Below, one piece after another: positions 36,397 to 45,414 of a stretch of 64,000 nucleotides of DNA (positions are counted from its first letter, which is position 1; each line of letters starts with the position of its first letter). This DNA is from Verrucomicrobiales bacterium (lineage in GTDB: Bacteria > Verrucomicrobiota > Verrucomicrobiia > Verrucomicrobiales > DEV007). Under the pieces are notes generated by a model. That model was not told the DNA's origin, ran no database searches, and saw only the letters and a program-made list of their open reading frames with translations. The position numbers and the translations under genes are program-made. Where the stretch lies: contig PAAG01000059.1 of NCBI GenBank assembly GCA_002698785.1, positions 186,001-250,000 of the forward strand, written 5' to 3'.

Positions 36397-37413
36397 ATGA
36401 ATATTTCTGAACTCGCTCAACATCTTGACGTTGCGGTTAGCACCGTCTCTCGAGTGCTGAGTGGTAACGCGGAAAAATACCGTATCAGCCAGAAGACGGA
36501 ACAACGAATCCGGGAGGCCGCAAAAAAGTTTCATGTCGTCCCCGATCCACTGGGAGCTGGGTTGCGTCGTGGAAAAATAGGCATGGTGGGTCTGCTTGTT
36601 CCTGATATTACCAATCCGTTTTTTTCTCACCTTGCTCGCGCGGTTGAATCCAAGCTTCGGAATCGAGGCATAGCAGTTCAACTGTGCGATTCGAACGAAG
36701 ATCCAGAAACTGAACTCGATCTCCTGCGAAACCTTATGAGCAGGAGGCTCGACGGCCTGATCGTTGCACCGGTGGGAGTGTCTGGAGAACAGCTCGCTTC
36801 TACACTTCGGAGGTCTCCCTTTCCCACTATTCTATTGGACCGCATACTGACAGGGGTTGATGCCCCCACTATTGCCATCGACAACCGCGCTGCGGGATCT
36901 CTTGCGGCGAACTGCCTACTTGAGTTAGGACACACATCCATTGGTTGTCTCCGGGGGAATCCCCTCTCTCGTTCGGATCGAGATCGCCTTGCCGGTGTGG
37001 AAGATGCATTACAAAGAAAAGGCGACGCATCGCCTAATTTACTTGTTTCTGGAGAAGGATACTCCGCGGAACAGAGCCGTGCTGCAGCCGAAGCATTACT
37101 GCAGAGGGAGGATCGCCCATCAGCGATTATCACCCTGAGCGGACAGGGTATCCTGGGAACCCTTGAAGTTGCGCGGGAGTTCGGCATTTCACTTCCCGAT
37201 GAGTTATCATTGGTTGCTTTTGACGAACAGCCTTGGTCCCCACTCGTGCACCCCCCACTGACTACGATCTCGCAGCCGATCGAAAAAATGGCGGAAAAGG
37301 CCGCGGAAATACTCAGTTCGCAACTGGATGGCGAAACTTCTGCTCAATCGGCGGGTTCCCATATCTTCGAAGCAACTTTGATTAAACGTTCTTCGGTGAC
37401 AATTCCGTGTTGA
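36397..37413 (+). CDS. LacI/GalR-family transcriptional regulator
   Basis: The 338-aa regulator begins with the LacI helix-turn-helix (MNISELAQHLDVAVSTVSRVLSG) and hinge region (DPLGAGLRRGKIGMVG), followed by a periplasmic-binding-protein-like effector domain (VPDITNPFF, RRLDGLIVAP, LSLVAFDEQPWSPLVHPPLTT). The last motif is the usual end of sugar- or purine-responsive members. Effector is unknown. A palindromic operator-like site lies 26 bp upstream. Downstream at 87 bp is the repeat-solenoid gene on the same strand. The divergent HEIVH-peptidase-like gene and that solenoid gene are the natural target candidates. Confidence 0.92.
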   Translation: MNISELAQHLDVAVSTVSRVLSGNAEKYRISQKTEQRIREAAKKFHVVPDPLGAGLRRGKIGMVGLLVPDITNPFFSHLARAVESKLRNRGIAVQLCDSNEDPETELDLLRNLMSRRLDGLIVAPVGVSGEQLASTLRRSPFPTILLDRILTGVDAPTIAIDNRAAGSLAANCLLELGHTSIGCLRGNPLSRSDRDRLAGVEDALQRKGDASPNLLVSGEGYSAEQSRAAAEALLQREDRPSAIITLSGQGILGTLEVAREFGISLPDELSLVAFDEQPWSPLVHPPLTTISQPIEKMAEKAAEILSSQLDGETSAQSAGSHIFEATLIKRSSVTIPC

Positions 37414-37500
37414 AATCCTGCAAGATTGCGGAGATTTCCCGTCTGTATTGCACTACTATAGCAACTCAATTTCAATCCACACGTCTACAGACTACCAGAA

Positions 37501-38778
37501 ATGACAAAAACAACCCTCATCCTTTCTCACGTGGCTACTCTTGCTGTGGGAGCTTTTGCTACCTATGCTCTAGTTCCCTCTATTCGTGAGAGTGGCAAGA
37601 CGACTGAATCAAACGGAGATACGACTACATTTTCGGGAGATCCGGGATCTTCCGGCGGCTCTTCCTCTGCTCTCCCAAATAACGACAGCATGTCGGTGAT
37701 CAGCCTGGAACAGTCGGGGTATCAACAGGGATACGAAGATCCTCTCGCCGCGCTCGAAGCAGCCAAGCAAATCCCCGGTCGTGACAATCGTCTGATTTTC
37801 ACCGAGTCCGTTTACACTGCATGGGGAGAGAAAGACGGTGTTGCCGCAGCGCAGTGGGCAAACGAAAATCTGAAAGGTATCGAGAAATCCGATGCTCTTT
37901 ATAACATCGCCGATGGATGGGCAGAAGCCGATCCTGAAGGTGCTGCGAAGTGGTTCGATGCCAACACGAGCGGAATCAACCGGGAGGATGCTATCTACGA
38001 GATCCTCGAGTCTTGGGGGCGCAAATCTCCCGAGCAAGCCCTGGAATGGGCAGATGGATTGGATGACTACACCCGCTCTGGCGTGATGGATGCGCTGGCG
38101 GAGGGATGGGCAGCAACCGATCCAGCCGGCGCAGCGCAGGCGGTGAATCAACTGCTTGAGTATGACTTCGGCGATGAATTCGCCATGAACGTGGCTGGCC
38201 AGTGGGCAAGCACAGCTCCAGCAGATGCTGCTGCATGGGCGGCTACACTTGAAAATTCAGACGCTCGAGCGATTTCCTTCCTCGAAATCGGAACGGAGTG
38301 GGCACTCGTCGAACCAACGAAGGCTACCGACTGGATTAACTCCCTTTCTTCGGAAGAAGACAAACTCTACGCATCACTTGGTGTAGCGCTCGGCTGGTCA
38401 GAACATGATCCCGGCGCCTCTCTCCAATGGGCTGTTGGCGCTGTGGAAAATCCGAACACTCGACAGCGCATCATCGAAGACGTGATGCTCGACTGGAGTA
38501 GTAATGACCCGAACTCTGCCGCAGAGTGGTTGAACGCACAGTCACCCGGCCCTGAGAACGATGAAGTTCTTTCCACTTTCAGCAGCGCGATCATCGATAT
38601 TGATCCCGAATCAGCTGTAACCTGGGCTTCCACTATCTCCGATCAGGCTACTCGCGACGAGAATGTGTCGATGCTTCTCGAGGAATGGATTGCCATGGAC
38701 GGCAACCGAGCCCGGAAGTGGGTCGACCGCTCCGCTCTTAGCCCGGAGATCAAAACAAAATTCGGCACCAATCAGTAG
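37501..38778 (+). CDS. Membrane-anchored W/DP-repeat alpha-solenoid protein
   Basis: The 425-residue product begins with a hydrophobic signal/anchor (LILSHVATLAVGAFATYALVP) and a Ser/Gly-rich linker. It then has about ten repeats of 31-33 aa built on P-x-x-A-x-x-W(A) followed by a helix pair: PEGAAKWFDAN, PEQALEWADGL, PADAAAWAATL, PTKATDWINSL, PNSAAEWLNAQ, PESAVTWASTI and others. Each repeat ends with W....DP before the next, giving a HEAT/TPR-like right-handed solenoid. Such proteins are seen in Verrucomicrobia but I know of no function. The fold suggests a periplasmic protein-binding scaffold. It converges with the RlmI-like gene (16-bp gap). Confidence 0.75.
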   Translation: MTKTTLILSHVATLAVGAFATYALVPSIRESGKTTESNGDTTTFSGDPGSSGGSSSALPNNDSMSVISLEQSGYQQGYEDPLAALEAAKQIPGRDNRLIFTESVYTAWGEKDGVAAAQWANENLKGIEKSDALYNIADGWAEADPEGAAKWFDANTSGINREDAIYEILESWGRKSPEQALEWADGLDDYTRSGVMDALAEGWAATDPAGAAQAVNQLLEYDFGDEFAMNVAGQWASTAPADAAAWAATLENSDARAISFLEIGTEWALVEPTKATDWINSLSSEEDKLYASLGVALGWSEHDPGASLQWAVGAVENPNTRQRIIEDVMLDWSSNDPNSAAEWLNAQSPGPENDEVLSTFSSAIIDIDPESAVTWASTISDQATRDENVSMLLEEWIAMDGNRARKWVDRSALSPEIKTKFGTNQ

Positions 38779-38794
38779 CCTTAACTGAATTTCT

Positions 38795-39982
38795 TTAGAA
38801 TCCACCCATTGTCTGGAAGGTGTATCCTTTCAGATAATGGGTCTCCGGCAGGGTTGCAATGACCGGATGGTCCCTGCGCTGGGAATGGGTTTCCACCAGT
38901 CTCAGTGTTCTTTTCGCATCGACCGAAGCATCGCAAATCACATCGAAAAACTCCCGTTCGCTGATGTGATGGCTACAACTGTAGGTTGAGAGAATGCCTT
39001 CCCTGTTCAGGATCTTGAGAGCTCTGAGGTGAATCTCTTTGTATCCACGCATCGCCCCTCCCACACCTTTGCGATTCTTGGTGAAAGATGGCGGGTCGAG
39101 AACTATTAAGTCGAATTTCCGGCCTGCTTCTTCGGACTCTTTCAGAAAATCGAACACGTTGGCCTCCTGCACCTCGACAGCGAGCTCGTTCCTTTCTGCA
39201 TTTTCCTTCGTGGCAGCGACTGCACTTTCGCTGATATCGACAGCGAGAACTGACTTCGCACCGCCTTTCGCTGCGTGAAGGGCAAACCCTCCCTGATTGC
39301 AGAAACAATCGAGCACAGCTTTGCCTTCGGCGAGTCTGGCAACTGCAGCGTAGTTGTCCAACTGATCAAGGTAGATTCCGGTTTTCTGGCCTTCAAGAAG
39401 ATCGATTTCCTGGCGGATTCCGTTGATAGTGATTTTAAAAGGCCCTTTCCACTGGCCTGATAGCACACCGGTCGTGAGTTCCAGTCCTTCGGCTTTTCGA
39501 ATCGCGGAATCATTTCGCTCGACGACCACGCATTCAGGAAACATAGCGGTGAGACTCTCCACGATAACGGATTTCTTCAGATCCATTGCAAGGGTCAAGG
39601 TTTGAAGGACAAAGTGGTCACCGTATCGATCAATCACAACGCCGGGTAACCCATCTGCCTCGCTCCACACCAGACGATAGTTATTTTCTTCGAATCCCAA
39701 TGATTCACGCAGGCGGAGCGCCCGATCCAGACGCCGTTGAAAGAAATCAGCGTCCAATTCCTGCTTTCTACGAGAAATTCGGCGAGCGACGATCTGGGAA
39801 GCAGGGTTGTAGATCGCGGTTCCAAGAGGGCGATCTTTAAAGTCTTTCAGCGACACGACATCACCTGGCTGCGGATTTCCGAAAGCCTTTTGCACTTCAC
39901 TGGCGTAAACCCAGTCGTGACCGTGGAATATTCGTGAGCGCGGTTTGATTACGAGGCCGGGCATGGCGCGATACTCGCTCAT
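38795..39982 (-). CDS. RlmI-like class I SAM-dependent rRNA methyltransferase
   Basis: I use the ATG at 39980-39982 (MSEYRAMPG). It gives 395 aa, matching the family's usual 390-400, and leaves 115 bp for promoters; the track start adds 36 atypical residues and would end 8 bp from the next gene. The protein has a PUA-type RNA-binding domain (1-90: RSRIFHGHDWVYASEV), an RlmI-like linker domain and a Rossmann methyltransferase with VLDCFCNQGGFALHA, a second acidic loop VLAVDIS and the catalytic-type motif VLDPPSF. It is predicted to methylate C5 of a 23S rRNA cytosine. It stands alone, divergent from the DUF1592 gene. Confidence 0.87.
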   Translation of the reverse strand: MSEYRAMPGLVIKPRSRIFHGHDWVYASEVQKAFGNPQPGDVVSLKDFKDRPLGTAIYNPASQIVARRISRRKQELDADFFQRRLDRALRLRESLGFEENNYRLVWSEADGLPGVVIDRYGDHFVLQTLTLAMDLKKSVIVESLTAMFPECVVVERNDSAIRKAEGLELTTGVLSGQWKGPFKITINGIRQEIDLLEGQKTGIYLDQLDNYAAVARLAEGKAVLDCFCNQGGFALHAAKGGAKSVLAVDISESAVAATKENAERNELAVEVQEANVFDFLKESEEAGRKFDLIVLDPPSFTKNRKGVGGAMRGYKEIHLRALKILNREGILSTYSCSHHISEREFFDVICDASVDAKRTLRLVETHSQRRDHPVIATLPETHYLKGYTFQTMGGF

Positions 39983-40097
39983 GAAATAGTTCCCGTCAAA
40001 GTCGTCGGAAGACTCATCTTTTTCGTAACACTTTTGGGTAATTGGCCCTCCCAAGTACGCGTACCGTGTGAAAATGGGTTTTTGAGCCATGTTGTAG

Positions 40098-42413
40098 ATG
40101 ATGAATTTGAGACTCGCAATATCAGTGCTTCTGTTCGTAGCAGGGCTGCTTCCACGCCTTGGCGGGGCTATCGATCTCGAGAATCATCCCGGGAAAGCAA
40201 TTTACCAGAAACAATGCCTCGAGTGCCACGGCAAGAACGGCGAAGGCACCGACGATGCGGATGTCGATCCTCTGGTCGGGAAGCGTTCACTTGAATCACT
40301 TACTGGCCGCATCGAGCGCACAATGCCAGAAGACCGGGAAGACGAATGTGTCGGTGAAGACGCGAAACAAGTAGCGGAGTACATTTACCATGCGTTTTAC
40401 TCGCCAGAAGCGCAGTTACGGGGCAAGACCGTTCTTCCGGATGTCACGAGACTGACCGCTGAACAGATGCAAAATTCTGTGACCGACTTGATCGGTTACT
40501 TCCGTGACGCTTCGTATCCTCCGGAAAATGAGAAACCAGGTCTGAAAGGTTACTACGCCCTGAACAACAAGAAGAAGGCAGGCAAAAGCGACCACAAAAC
40601 AGAGCGCTTCGAGCGGGTAGATCCGAACATACGGTTTGATTTCGGAACTGGCATTCCTAAAACACCAGAAGGGATTGATGAGTCCTTGGATCAATTCAAC
40701 ATCTCTTGGAAAGGATCAATTTTCATCCGCGAAACCGGGACTTACGAGTTCACTATTCGCACTCGCAATGGAGCTAAACTGTTCGTCAACGAATTGGACG
40801 ATAAAGAAGAGCCCACGATCGACGCATGGGTCGCTCCTAACAATGAGGTTCGAGAGGAATCGGGCAAAATCTTTCTCCTCGGTGGCCGCAGGTATTTTGT
40901 AAGGCTGGACTTTTTCAAGTATCAGGAAGAGAAAGCACTGATCGAACTGCTCTGGAAGCGCCCCCACGGAAGTCGTGAGGTTGTTCCTTCCAGTGTTCTC
41001 GGACAGGATTGGGCACGCAGAACATTCGTCAGCAGCACCACATTTCCGGCGGATGACCGTAGTTACGGATATGAGCGCGGAAGCACCGTCTCCCGTGTTT
41101 GGCTGGATGCGGTGACAGACATTGCTTTCGACGCCGCCGACCATGTGGTGGCCCACCTCAACGAGTTGGCCAGGACGAAAGACGACGACCCGAAACGCGA
41201 AGAGAAACTCCGGAATTTCGCCGCCGAATTCACCGCACACGCCTTCCGACGCCCTTTACGAAAAGGCGAGAAAGAGGCATATGTCGACCCCCACTTTGCG
41301 AAAGCAAAAACCTCGGAAGAAGCGATACGACGAGTCGTGTTACACGCTATCACTTCGCCTCGATTTATTTATCCAGCTACTGCTTTCGAATATCCGGACG
41401 ATCCCTGGGCGAAAGCTTCGGCGCTCTCCCTCGCGATCTGGGATTCAATTCCTGACAAGAAGCTCTGGAACGCGACGGCAAAGGGTCAACTCAACAAATC
41501 AGGCCAGCTTGAGAAAGAAGCCTGGAGGATGCAGTGGGACCAGAGAGCTCGACATAAGGTGGCTGGCTTCTTCGATCATTGGCTTGAATTAAGCCGTTCC
41601 AACGATATTGCAAAAGACAGCGAACTATTCCCCCAGTTCTCCGAACAGATGATGAGTGACCTGAGGATGTCGCTCGAATTGTTCCTTGATGATATTGTCT
41701 GGAGCGAGAACTCAGATTACCGTCAGCTACTGCTTGCTGACAGCCTTTTTCTAAACGAGCGACTGGGAAAAATTTACGGCAAGCCAGAGATCAAAGGCGG
41801 ATTCCAAAAAGTCTCGATGCCCAAAGAAGGGAGAACAGGGGTAATCACCCATCCTTTTTTGCTTACCGCTTTTGCCTACCACAACAATACATCTCCGATC
41901 CACCGAGGGGTCTTCTTGACTCGAAACATCGTGGGAATGACGCTCAGGCCGCCTCCGGAAGCGATCGAGTTTAAGGACAATGAATTCCCTCCAAATCTGA
42001 CGATGCGAGAGAAAGTCACCGAATTGACGCGAGCAAAAGCATGTATGGCTTGCCATTCGATGATCAACCCTCTCGGCTTCAGCCTCGAACATTACGATGC
42101 AATCGGCCGCTGGAGAACAAAGGAGCAAAACAAGCCCATCAACGACGACGGTGTTCTGAAGACCGATTCAGGAGACAGCCTGAACATCAAAGGGCCACGT
42201 GATGTAGCGAAGTATGCGGCCGATTCACATGCGGCGCACGAAGCTTTTGTAAGACAACTTTTTCACCATACCGTGAAGCAGCCACTGCTGGCCTATGGTT
42301 CAAATAAAGCGGACGAACTGGAAAACCAATTTCGGAAAAACGGATACAACATTCGTAGTCTGCTAGTGAAAATGGCAGTGGCAGCCACGGAACCCAACAC
42401 ACCAAAATCATGA
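40098..42413 (+). CDS. DUF1592/1588/1585 exported cytochrome with PA14 insertion
   Basis: The 771-residue exported protein (signal LAISVLLFVAGLLPRLGGA) has a cytochrome-c heme motif CLECH (about 35) and a long PA14 domain (about 150-305: WKGSIFIRETGTYEFTIRTR, GGRRYFVRLDFF). The planctomycete multi-domain block then follows: DUF1592 (LSLAIWDSIPDKKLWNA), DUF1588 (TGVITHPFLLTAFAYHN) and DUF1585 (CMACHSMINPLGFSLEHYDAIGRWR), the last holding a second CxxCH. It is a periplasmic heme protein of unknown reaction. The stop overlaps the start of the DUF1552 gene as ATGA. This gene pair recurs as a unit in Planctomycetes and Verrucomicrobia. Confidence 0.9.
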   Translation: MMNLRLAISVLLFVAGLLPRLGGAIDLENHPGKAIYQKQCLECHGKNGEGTDDADVDPLVGKRSLESLTGRIERTMPEDREDECVGEDAKQVAEYIYHAFYSPEAQLRGKTVLPDVTRLTAEQMQNSVTDLIGYFRDASYPPENEKPGLKGYYALNNKKKAGKSDHKTERFERVDPNIRFDFGTGIPKTPEGIDESLDQFNISWKGSIFIRETGTYEFTIRTRNGAKLFVNELDDKEEPTIDAWVAPNNEVREESGKIFLLGGRRYFVRLDFFKYQEEKALIELLWKRPHGSREVVPSSVLGQDWARRTFVSSTTFPADDRSYGYERGSTVSRVWLDAVTDIAFDAADHVVAHLNELARTKDDDPKREEKLRNFAAEFTAHAFRRPLRKGEKEAYVDPHFAKAKTSEEAIRRVVLHAITSPRFIYPATAFEYPDDPWAKASALSLAIWDSIPDKKLWNATAKGQLNKSGQLEKEAWRMQWDQRARHKVAGFFDHWLELSRSNDIAKDSELFPQFSEQMMSDLRMSLELFLDDIVWSENSDYRQLLLADSLFLNERLGKIYGKPEIKGGFQKVSMPKEGRTGVITHPFLLTAFAYHNNTSPIHRGVFLTRNIVGMTLRPPPEAIEFKDNEFPPNLTMREKVTELTRAKACMACHSMINPLGFSLEHYDAIGRWRTKEQNKPINDDGVLKTDSGDSLNIKGPRDVAKYAADSHAAHEAFVRQLFHHTVKQPLLAYGSNKADELENQFRKNGYNIRSLLVKMAVAATEPNTPKS

Positions 42414-43747
42414 ATCCATCTATCGAAAGAAGACGCTTTCTCAAGCAACTCGGAGTCTCGGCAGGAGCCGCTCCATTCCTTTCAGGTCTGCCGGGATTCG
42501 GTTCCCTGATGGCAGGCGATGCGAAGGGGCCCAAAAAACGACTGATCGTAATGTTCTCTCCGAACGGAACTATCCCGGAAGAGTTCTGGCCCGAAACAGC
42601 TGAAGGAAAATACGAGTTCAAAAGAATTCTGAAGCCGCTTGAGCCATACAAGAATCGAGTAGCCGTTCTGAAAGGTCTCTCGAACAAGATTGGTGGCGAC
42701 GGCGACCGGCACATGCGGGGGATGAGCTGTCTGCTCACCGGCAAGGAACTTTTCCCCGGCAACATTCAGGGAGGATCTGACTCCCCTGCAGGTTGGGCCA
42801 GCGGAATCTCGATTGATCAGGAACTAAAGAACTTCTTCCAAGCAAACGATGCCACACGCACACGTTTCGGGTCTCTAGAATTTGGCGTTGCAGTTCCCAA
42901 CCGAGCGGATCCCTGGACACGCATGTCGTATGCTGGCCCTAACCAACCCGTTGCCCCCATCGATGATCCGAAGAAAATGATGGAGCGTCTCTACGGGAGA
43001 ATGGAAGACAAGGAAAACCTAGTCAGCCTGGTAGATGATGTGCAGAAGGACATTGAGAAAGTCTCAGCTCGCCTCGGCAGTGAGGACCGTCAATTGCTGA
43101 ACGAGCATTTGAATCTCGTTCGAGAATTGGAGAAAGAGCTGTCTCAGCAGGATGAAAACAAAGAACTCGCTCACCCGATGCCGGAAATCGATCCGAAAGT
43201 CGAACTGGTGAACGACAATACTCCCCGGATTTCACGAATCCAGATGGACCTGATGGTGAACGCTCTGGCCAATGACATGACCCGGATCGCAACACTTCAG
43301 TATATGCGTTCTGTCGGTCAGGCACGCATGAACTGGCTTGGTGTGGAAGAAGGTCATCACGGCCTCTCTCACGAGCCGGACAACAATGCCGATGCGAAGG
43401 AGAAGTTGACCAAGATTAATGAATGGTTTGCCGGAGAGCTTGCCTACCTCACCAAGCGCCTCTCGGAAACTCCCGAGCCTGGCGCTGACGGCAGCATGCT
43501 CGACTACACGACGATCGTGTGGCTCAATGAACTCGGTAAAGGCAACTCGCACACCCTCGATAACATTCCATTCGTCCTGATCGGCGGTGAGAAGGCAACA
43601 GGATTCAAGATGGGACGCCAGATTGAGTTTCCAAAAGGGACGCCTCACAACCGACTCTTGCTATCGATCGCTCAATCGATGGGGCACGACATACAGTCGT
43701 TTGGAACCGATATGTTCTGCACCGACGGCGCACTCAACCTCGCCTGA
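42410..43747 (+). CDS. DUF1552 TAT-exported protein
   Basis: The 445-aa product opens with a twin-arginine signal (RRRFLKQLGVSAGAAPFL) and continues as the DUF1552 fold: KRLIVMFSPNGTIPEEFWP, GMSCLLTGKELFPG, GRMEDKENLVSLVDDVQKDI, and GVEEGHHGLSHEP. The fold resembles alkaline-phosphatase-type hydrolases without their full metal site. The partner DUF1592 heme protein is translated from the same mRNA (4-bp overlap), so the two probably form a complex or sequential pathway. Substrate is unknown. The gene ends 5 bp before the convergent tspO. Confidence 0.9.
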   Translation: MNPSIERRRFLKQLGVSAGAAPFLSGLPGFGSLMAGDAKGPKKRLIVMFSPNGTIPEEFWPETAEGKYEFKRILKPLEPYKNRVAVLKGLSNKIGGDGDRHMRGMSCLLTGKELFPGNIQGGSDSPAGWASGISIDQELKNFFQANDATRTRFGSLEFGVAVPNRADPWTRMSYAGPNQPVAPIDDPKKMMERLYGRMEDKENLVSLVDDVQKDIEKVSARLGSEDRQLLNEHLNLVRELEKELSQQDENKELAHPMPEIDPKVELVNDNTPRISRIQMDLMVNALANDMTRIATLQYMRSVGQARMNWLGVEEGHHGLSHEPDNNADAKEKLTKINEWFAGELAYLTKRLSETPEPGADGSMLDYTTIVWLNELGKGNSHTLDNIPFVLIGGEKATGFKMGRQIEFPKGTPHNRLLLSIAQSMGHDIQSFGTDMFCTDGALNLA

Positions 43748-43752
43748 TTAAT

Positions 43753-44226
43753 TCAGCGATTCAGCCACCAGAATCCTGCGTTGAGGTAGGTTGCATAGAT
43801 CACCCACACAAGGTAGGGCGCGAGTAGCCATGTTGCCGGAGAATAGGCTCTGGCAAAGTGGCAAATTGTGATCACGATAGCGACAATCAATAGGACAATC
43901 ACCATCAGAGCCAGGAGAAGCTGATGGGCCCCAAAGAAAATGGGAGTCCATGCTACGTTGAACACCATTTGGATGGTGAACCAGATCAATGCTGATTTCT
44001 TCGCAGGTGTCGGCTGCCCCTTGTGCCAAACCAGAGCAAAAGCAACCGCCATCAAAGTGTAGAGGGTTGTCCAGACCGGCCCGAAGACCCAATTGGGCGG
44101 AACACCCGGCGGCCTCTCCAACCTCGCATACCACTCGGGAATCGCCTCAATCGTAAACAGTGCCCCGACACCTCCAAGAAGATTTACAACAACAATGGCG
44201 AGCAGAATTTTCAACCAGAGCTTCAT
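43753..44226 (-). CDS. tspO: TspO/MBR-family membrane protein
   Basis: The track start is a TTG; the ATG at 44224-44226 gives 157 aa, matching the family's usual size. Five hydrophobic helices are evident. Family marks are PPGVPPNWVFGPVWTTLY between the first and second helices, and VFNVAWTPIFFG and YATYLNAGFWWLN at the end. TspO proteins bind tetrapyrroles and sterol-like ligands and modulate porphyrin or stress responses. The gene is divergent from rsgA with 66 bp between starts, and converges with the DUF1552 gene. No heme gene is adjacent. Confidence 0.92.
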   Translation of the reverse strand: MKLWLKILLAIVVVNLLGGVGALFTIEAIPEWYARLERPPGVPPNWVFGPVWTTLYTLMAVAFALVWHKGQPTPAKKSALIWFTIQMVFNVAWTPIFFGAHQLLLALMVIVLLIVAIVITICHFARAYSPATWLLAPYLVWVIYATYLNAGFWWLNR

Positions 44227-44292
44227 GGGCAATCAGTTACGCTTTTCGAATCCATTGCGGAACCTCCACATTGTCGATACATTGGTCGCTGA

Positions 44293-45414
44293 ATGACCTT
44301 GGAAGAACTCGGTTGGAATGAGCGATTTGAACGAGAGTTCTCCCCTTTTAGCAAAAAGGGGTGGGTTCCCGCACGTCTAATCCGCGACAATAAGATCACT
44401 TACGGAGCACTCACAAAGGGCGGCGAGGAATACGAGGTAATCATGAGCGGCAAAGTATATCACGATGCCGAAACGGATGCCGAACTCCCAGCGGTCGGTG
44501 ACTGGGTCGCACTGGAGATTGGCACGGGAGATCTCGACAATGTCATTCGTGCCCGACTGTCCCGCCAGACCTGCTTCTCCCGGAAGGCTCCGGGCAAGAG
44601 TAGTGAGGAACAAGTGATCGCGGCAAATGTCGATGTTGTCTGTATCGTCACAGATGCAGGAACCGACCTGAATCTCGGAAGAATGGAGCGTTACTTCACC
44701 CTGGTTGCACGAAGTCGCGCCCAAGCCCTCGTGCTGATCAATAAATCCGACCTTTACTCCGAAGAACAAAACCGTGAAGCAGCAGAAGCAATTCAAGCAC
44801 TCAGCCCTGACGCAGATGTCGTTGTCACCAGTGCAGTCGATGGCCAAAATGTGGCGGAGATCGAAAATTATCTCGAGCCCGGGGTTTCGATTACATTTAT
44901 CGGGTCGAGTGGCGTTGGTAAGTCTTCTCTCATCAATGCCCTGTTGGGCGAGGAGTGGTTGGAAGAGGGCGAAGTGAACGAGGTCACAGGGAAGGGACGA
45001 CATACCACCACAGCCCGTGAGCTGATTGTTCTGGAGAACGGCGGCATCCTCATCGACAACCCGGGAATTCGCGAAGTGCAGATGTGGACGGACGAAACCA
45101 CCCTTCGAGAGAGATTTCTCGATATCGAAGAGCTCGCCGCCCAATGCCGGTTCAACGATTGTCGTCACGGATCTGATGCTGGCTGTGCCATTCGCCCAGC
45201 CGTTGAAGCAGGTGAGCTTTCTGAACGTCGTTTTCAGGCCTTCCTGAAACTCGATGACGAAATCGAGCATTTGAAAAAACGCCTCAAGAAACGAAAGATG
45301 ACCATCGAACGCAGGGCAAAGCGAGACCATCGCATCAAAGCCCGCAATCTTGCGGACCGGGTAGAGTTTGAAAGGGAAGAGAATCCCAATCCCGATTCGC
45401 TTCCCGAACTATGA
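44293..45414 (+). CDS. rsgA: Ribosome small subunit-dependent GTPase A (RsgA)
   Basis: The 373-aa protein has the three RsgA domains: an OB-fold N-terminus (about 20-105), a circularly permuted GTPase with NKSD (G4, about 155) before the P-loop GSSGVGKSS (G1) and DNPGIREVQMW (G3), and a zinc finger CRFNDCRHGSDAGC (C-x4-C-x-H-x5-C). A Lys/Arg-rich C-terminal helix (KKRLKKRKMTIERRAK) would contact rRNA. It tests late 30S assembly. The stop overlaps the engB start as ATGA, coupling two ribosome-assembly GTPases. Start is the first ATG after the tspO promoter region. Confidence 0.96.
   Translation: MTLEELGWNERFEREFSPFSKKGWVPARLIRDNKITYGALTKGGEEYEVIMSGKVYHDAETDAELPAVGDWVALEIGTGDLDNVIRARLSRQTCFSRKAPGKSSEEQVIAANVDVVCIVTDAGTDLNLGRMERYFTLVARSRAQALVLINKSDLYSEEQNREAAEAIQALSPDADVVVTSAVDGQNVAEIENYLEPGVSITFIGSSGVGKSSLINALLGEEWLEEGEVNEVTGKGRHTTTARELIVLENGGILIDNPGIREVQMWTDETTLRERFLDIEELAAQCRFNDCRHGSDAGCAIRPAVEAGELSERRFQAFLKLDDEIEHLKKRLKKRKMTIERRAKRDHRIKARNLADRVEFEREENPNPDSLPEL

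Noticed and set aside
40090-40097. RlmI-like start at 40090 as in the ORF track
   Set aside because: It leaves 8 bp to a divergent gene and adds 36 atypical residues; the ATG at 39982 gives the family length of 395 aa.
44377-45330. 317-aa minus-strand ORF
   Set aside because: It is antisense to rsgA, which has all its GTPase and zinc motifs.
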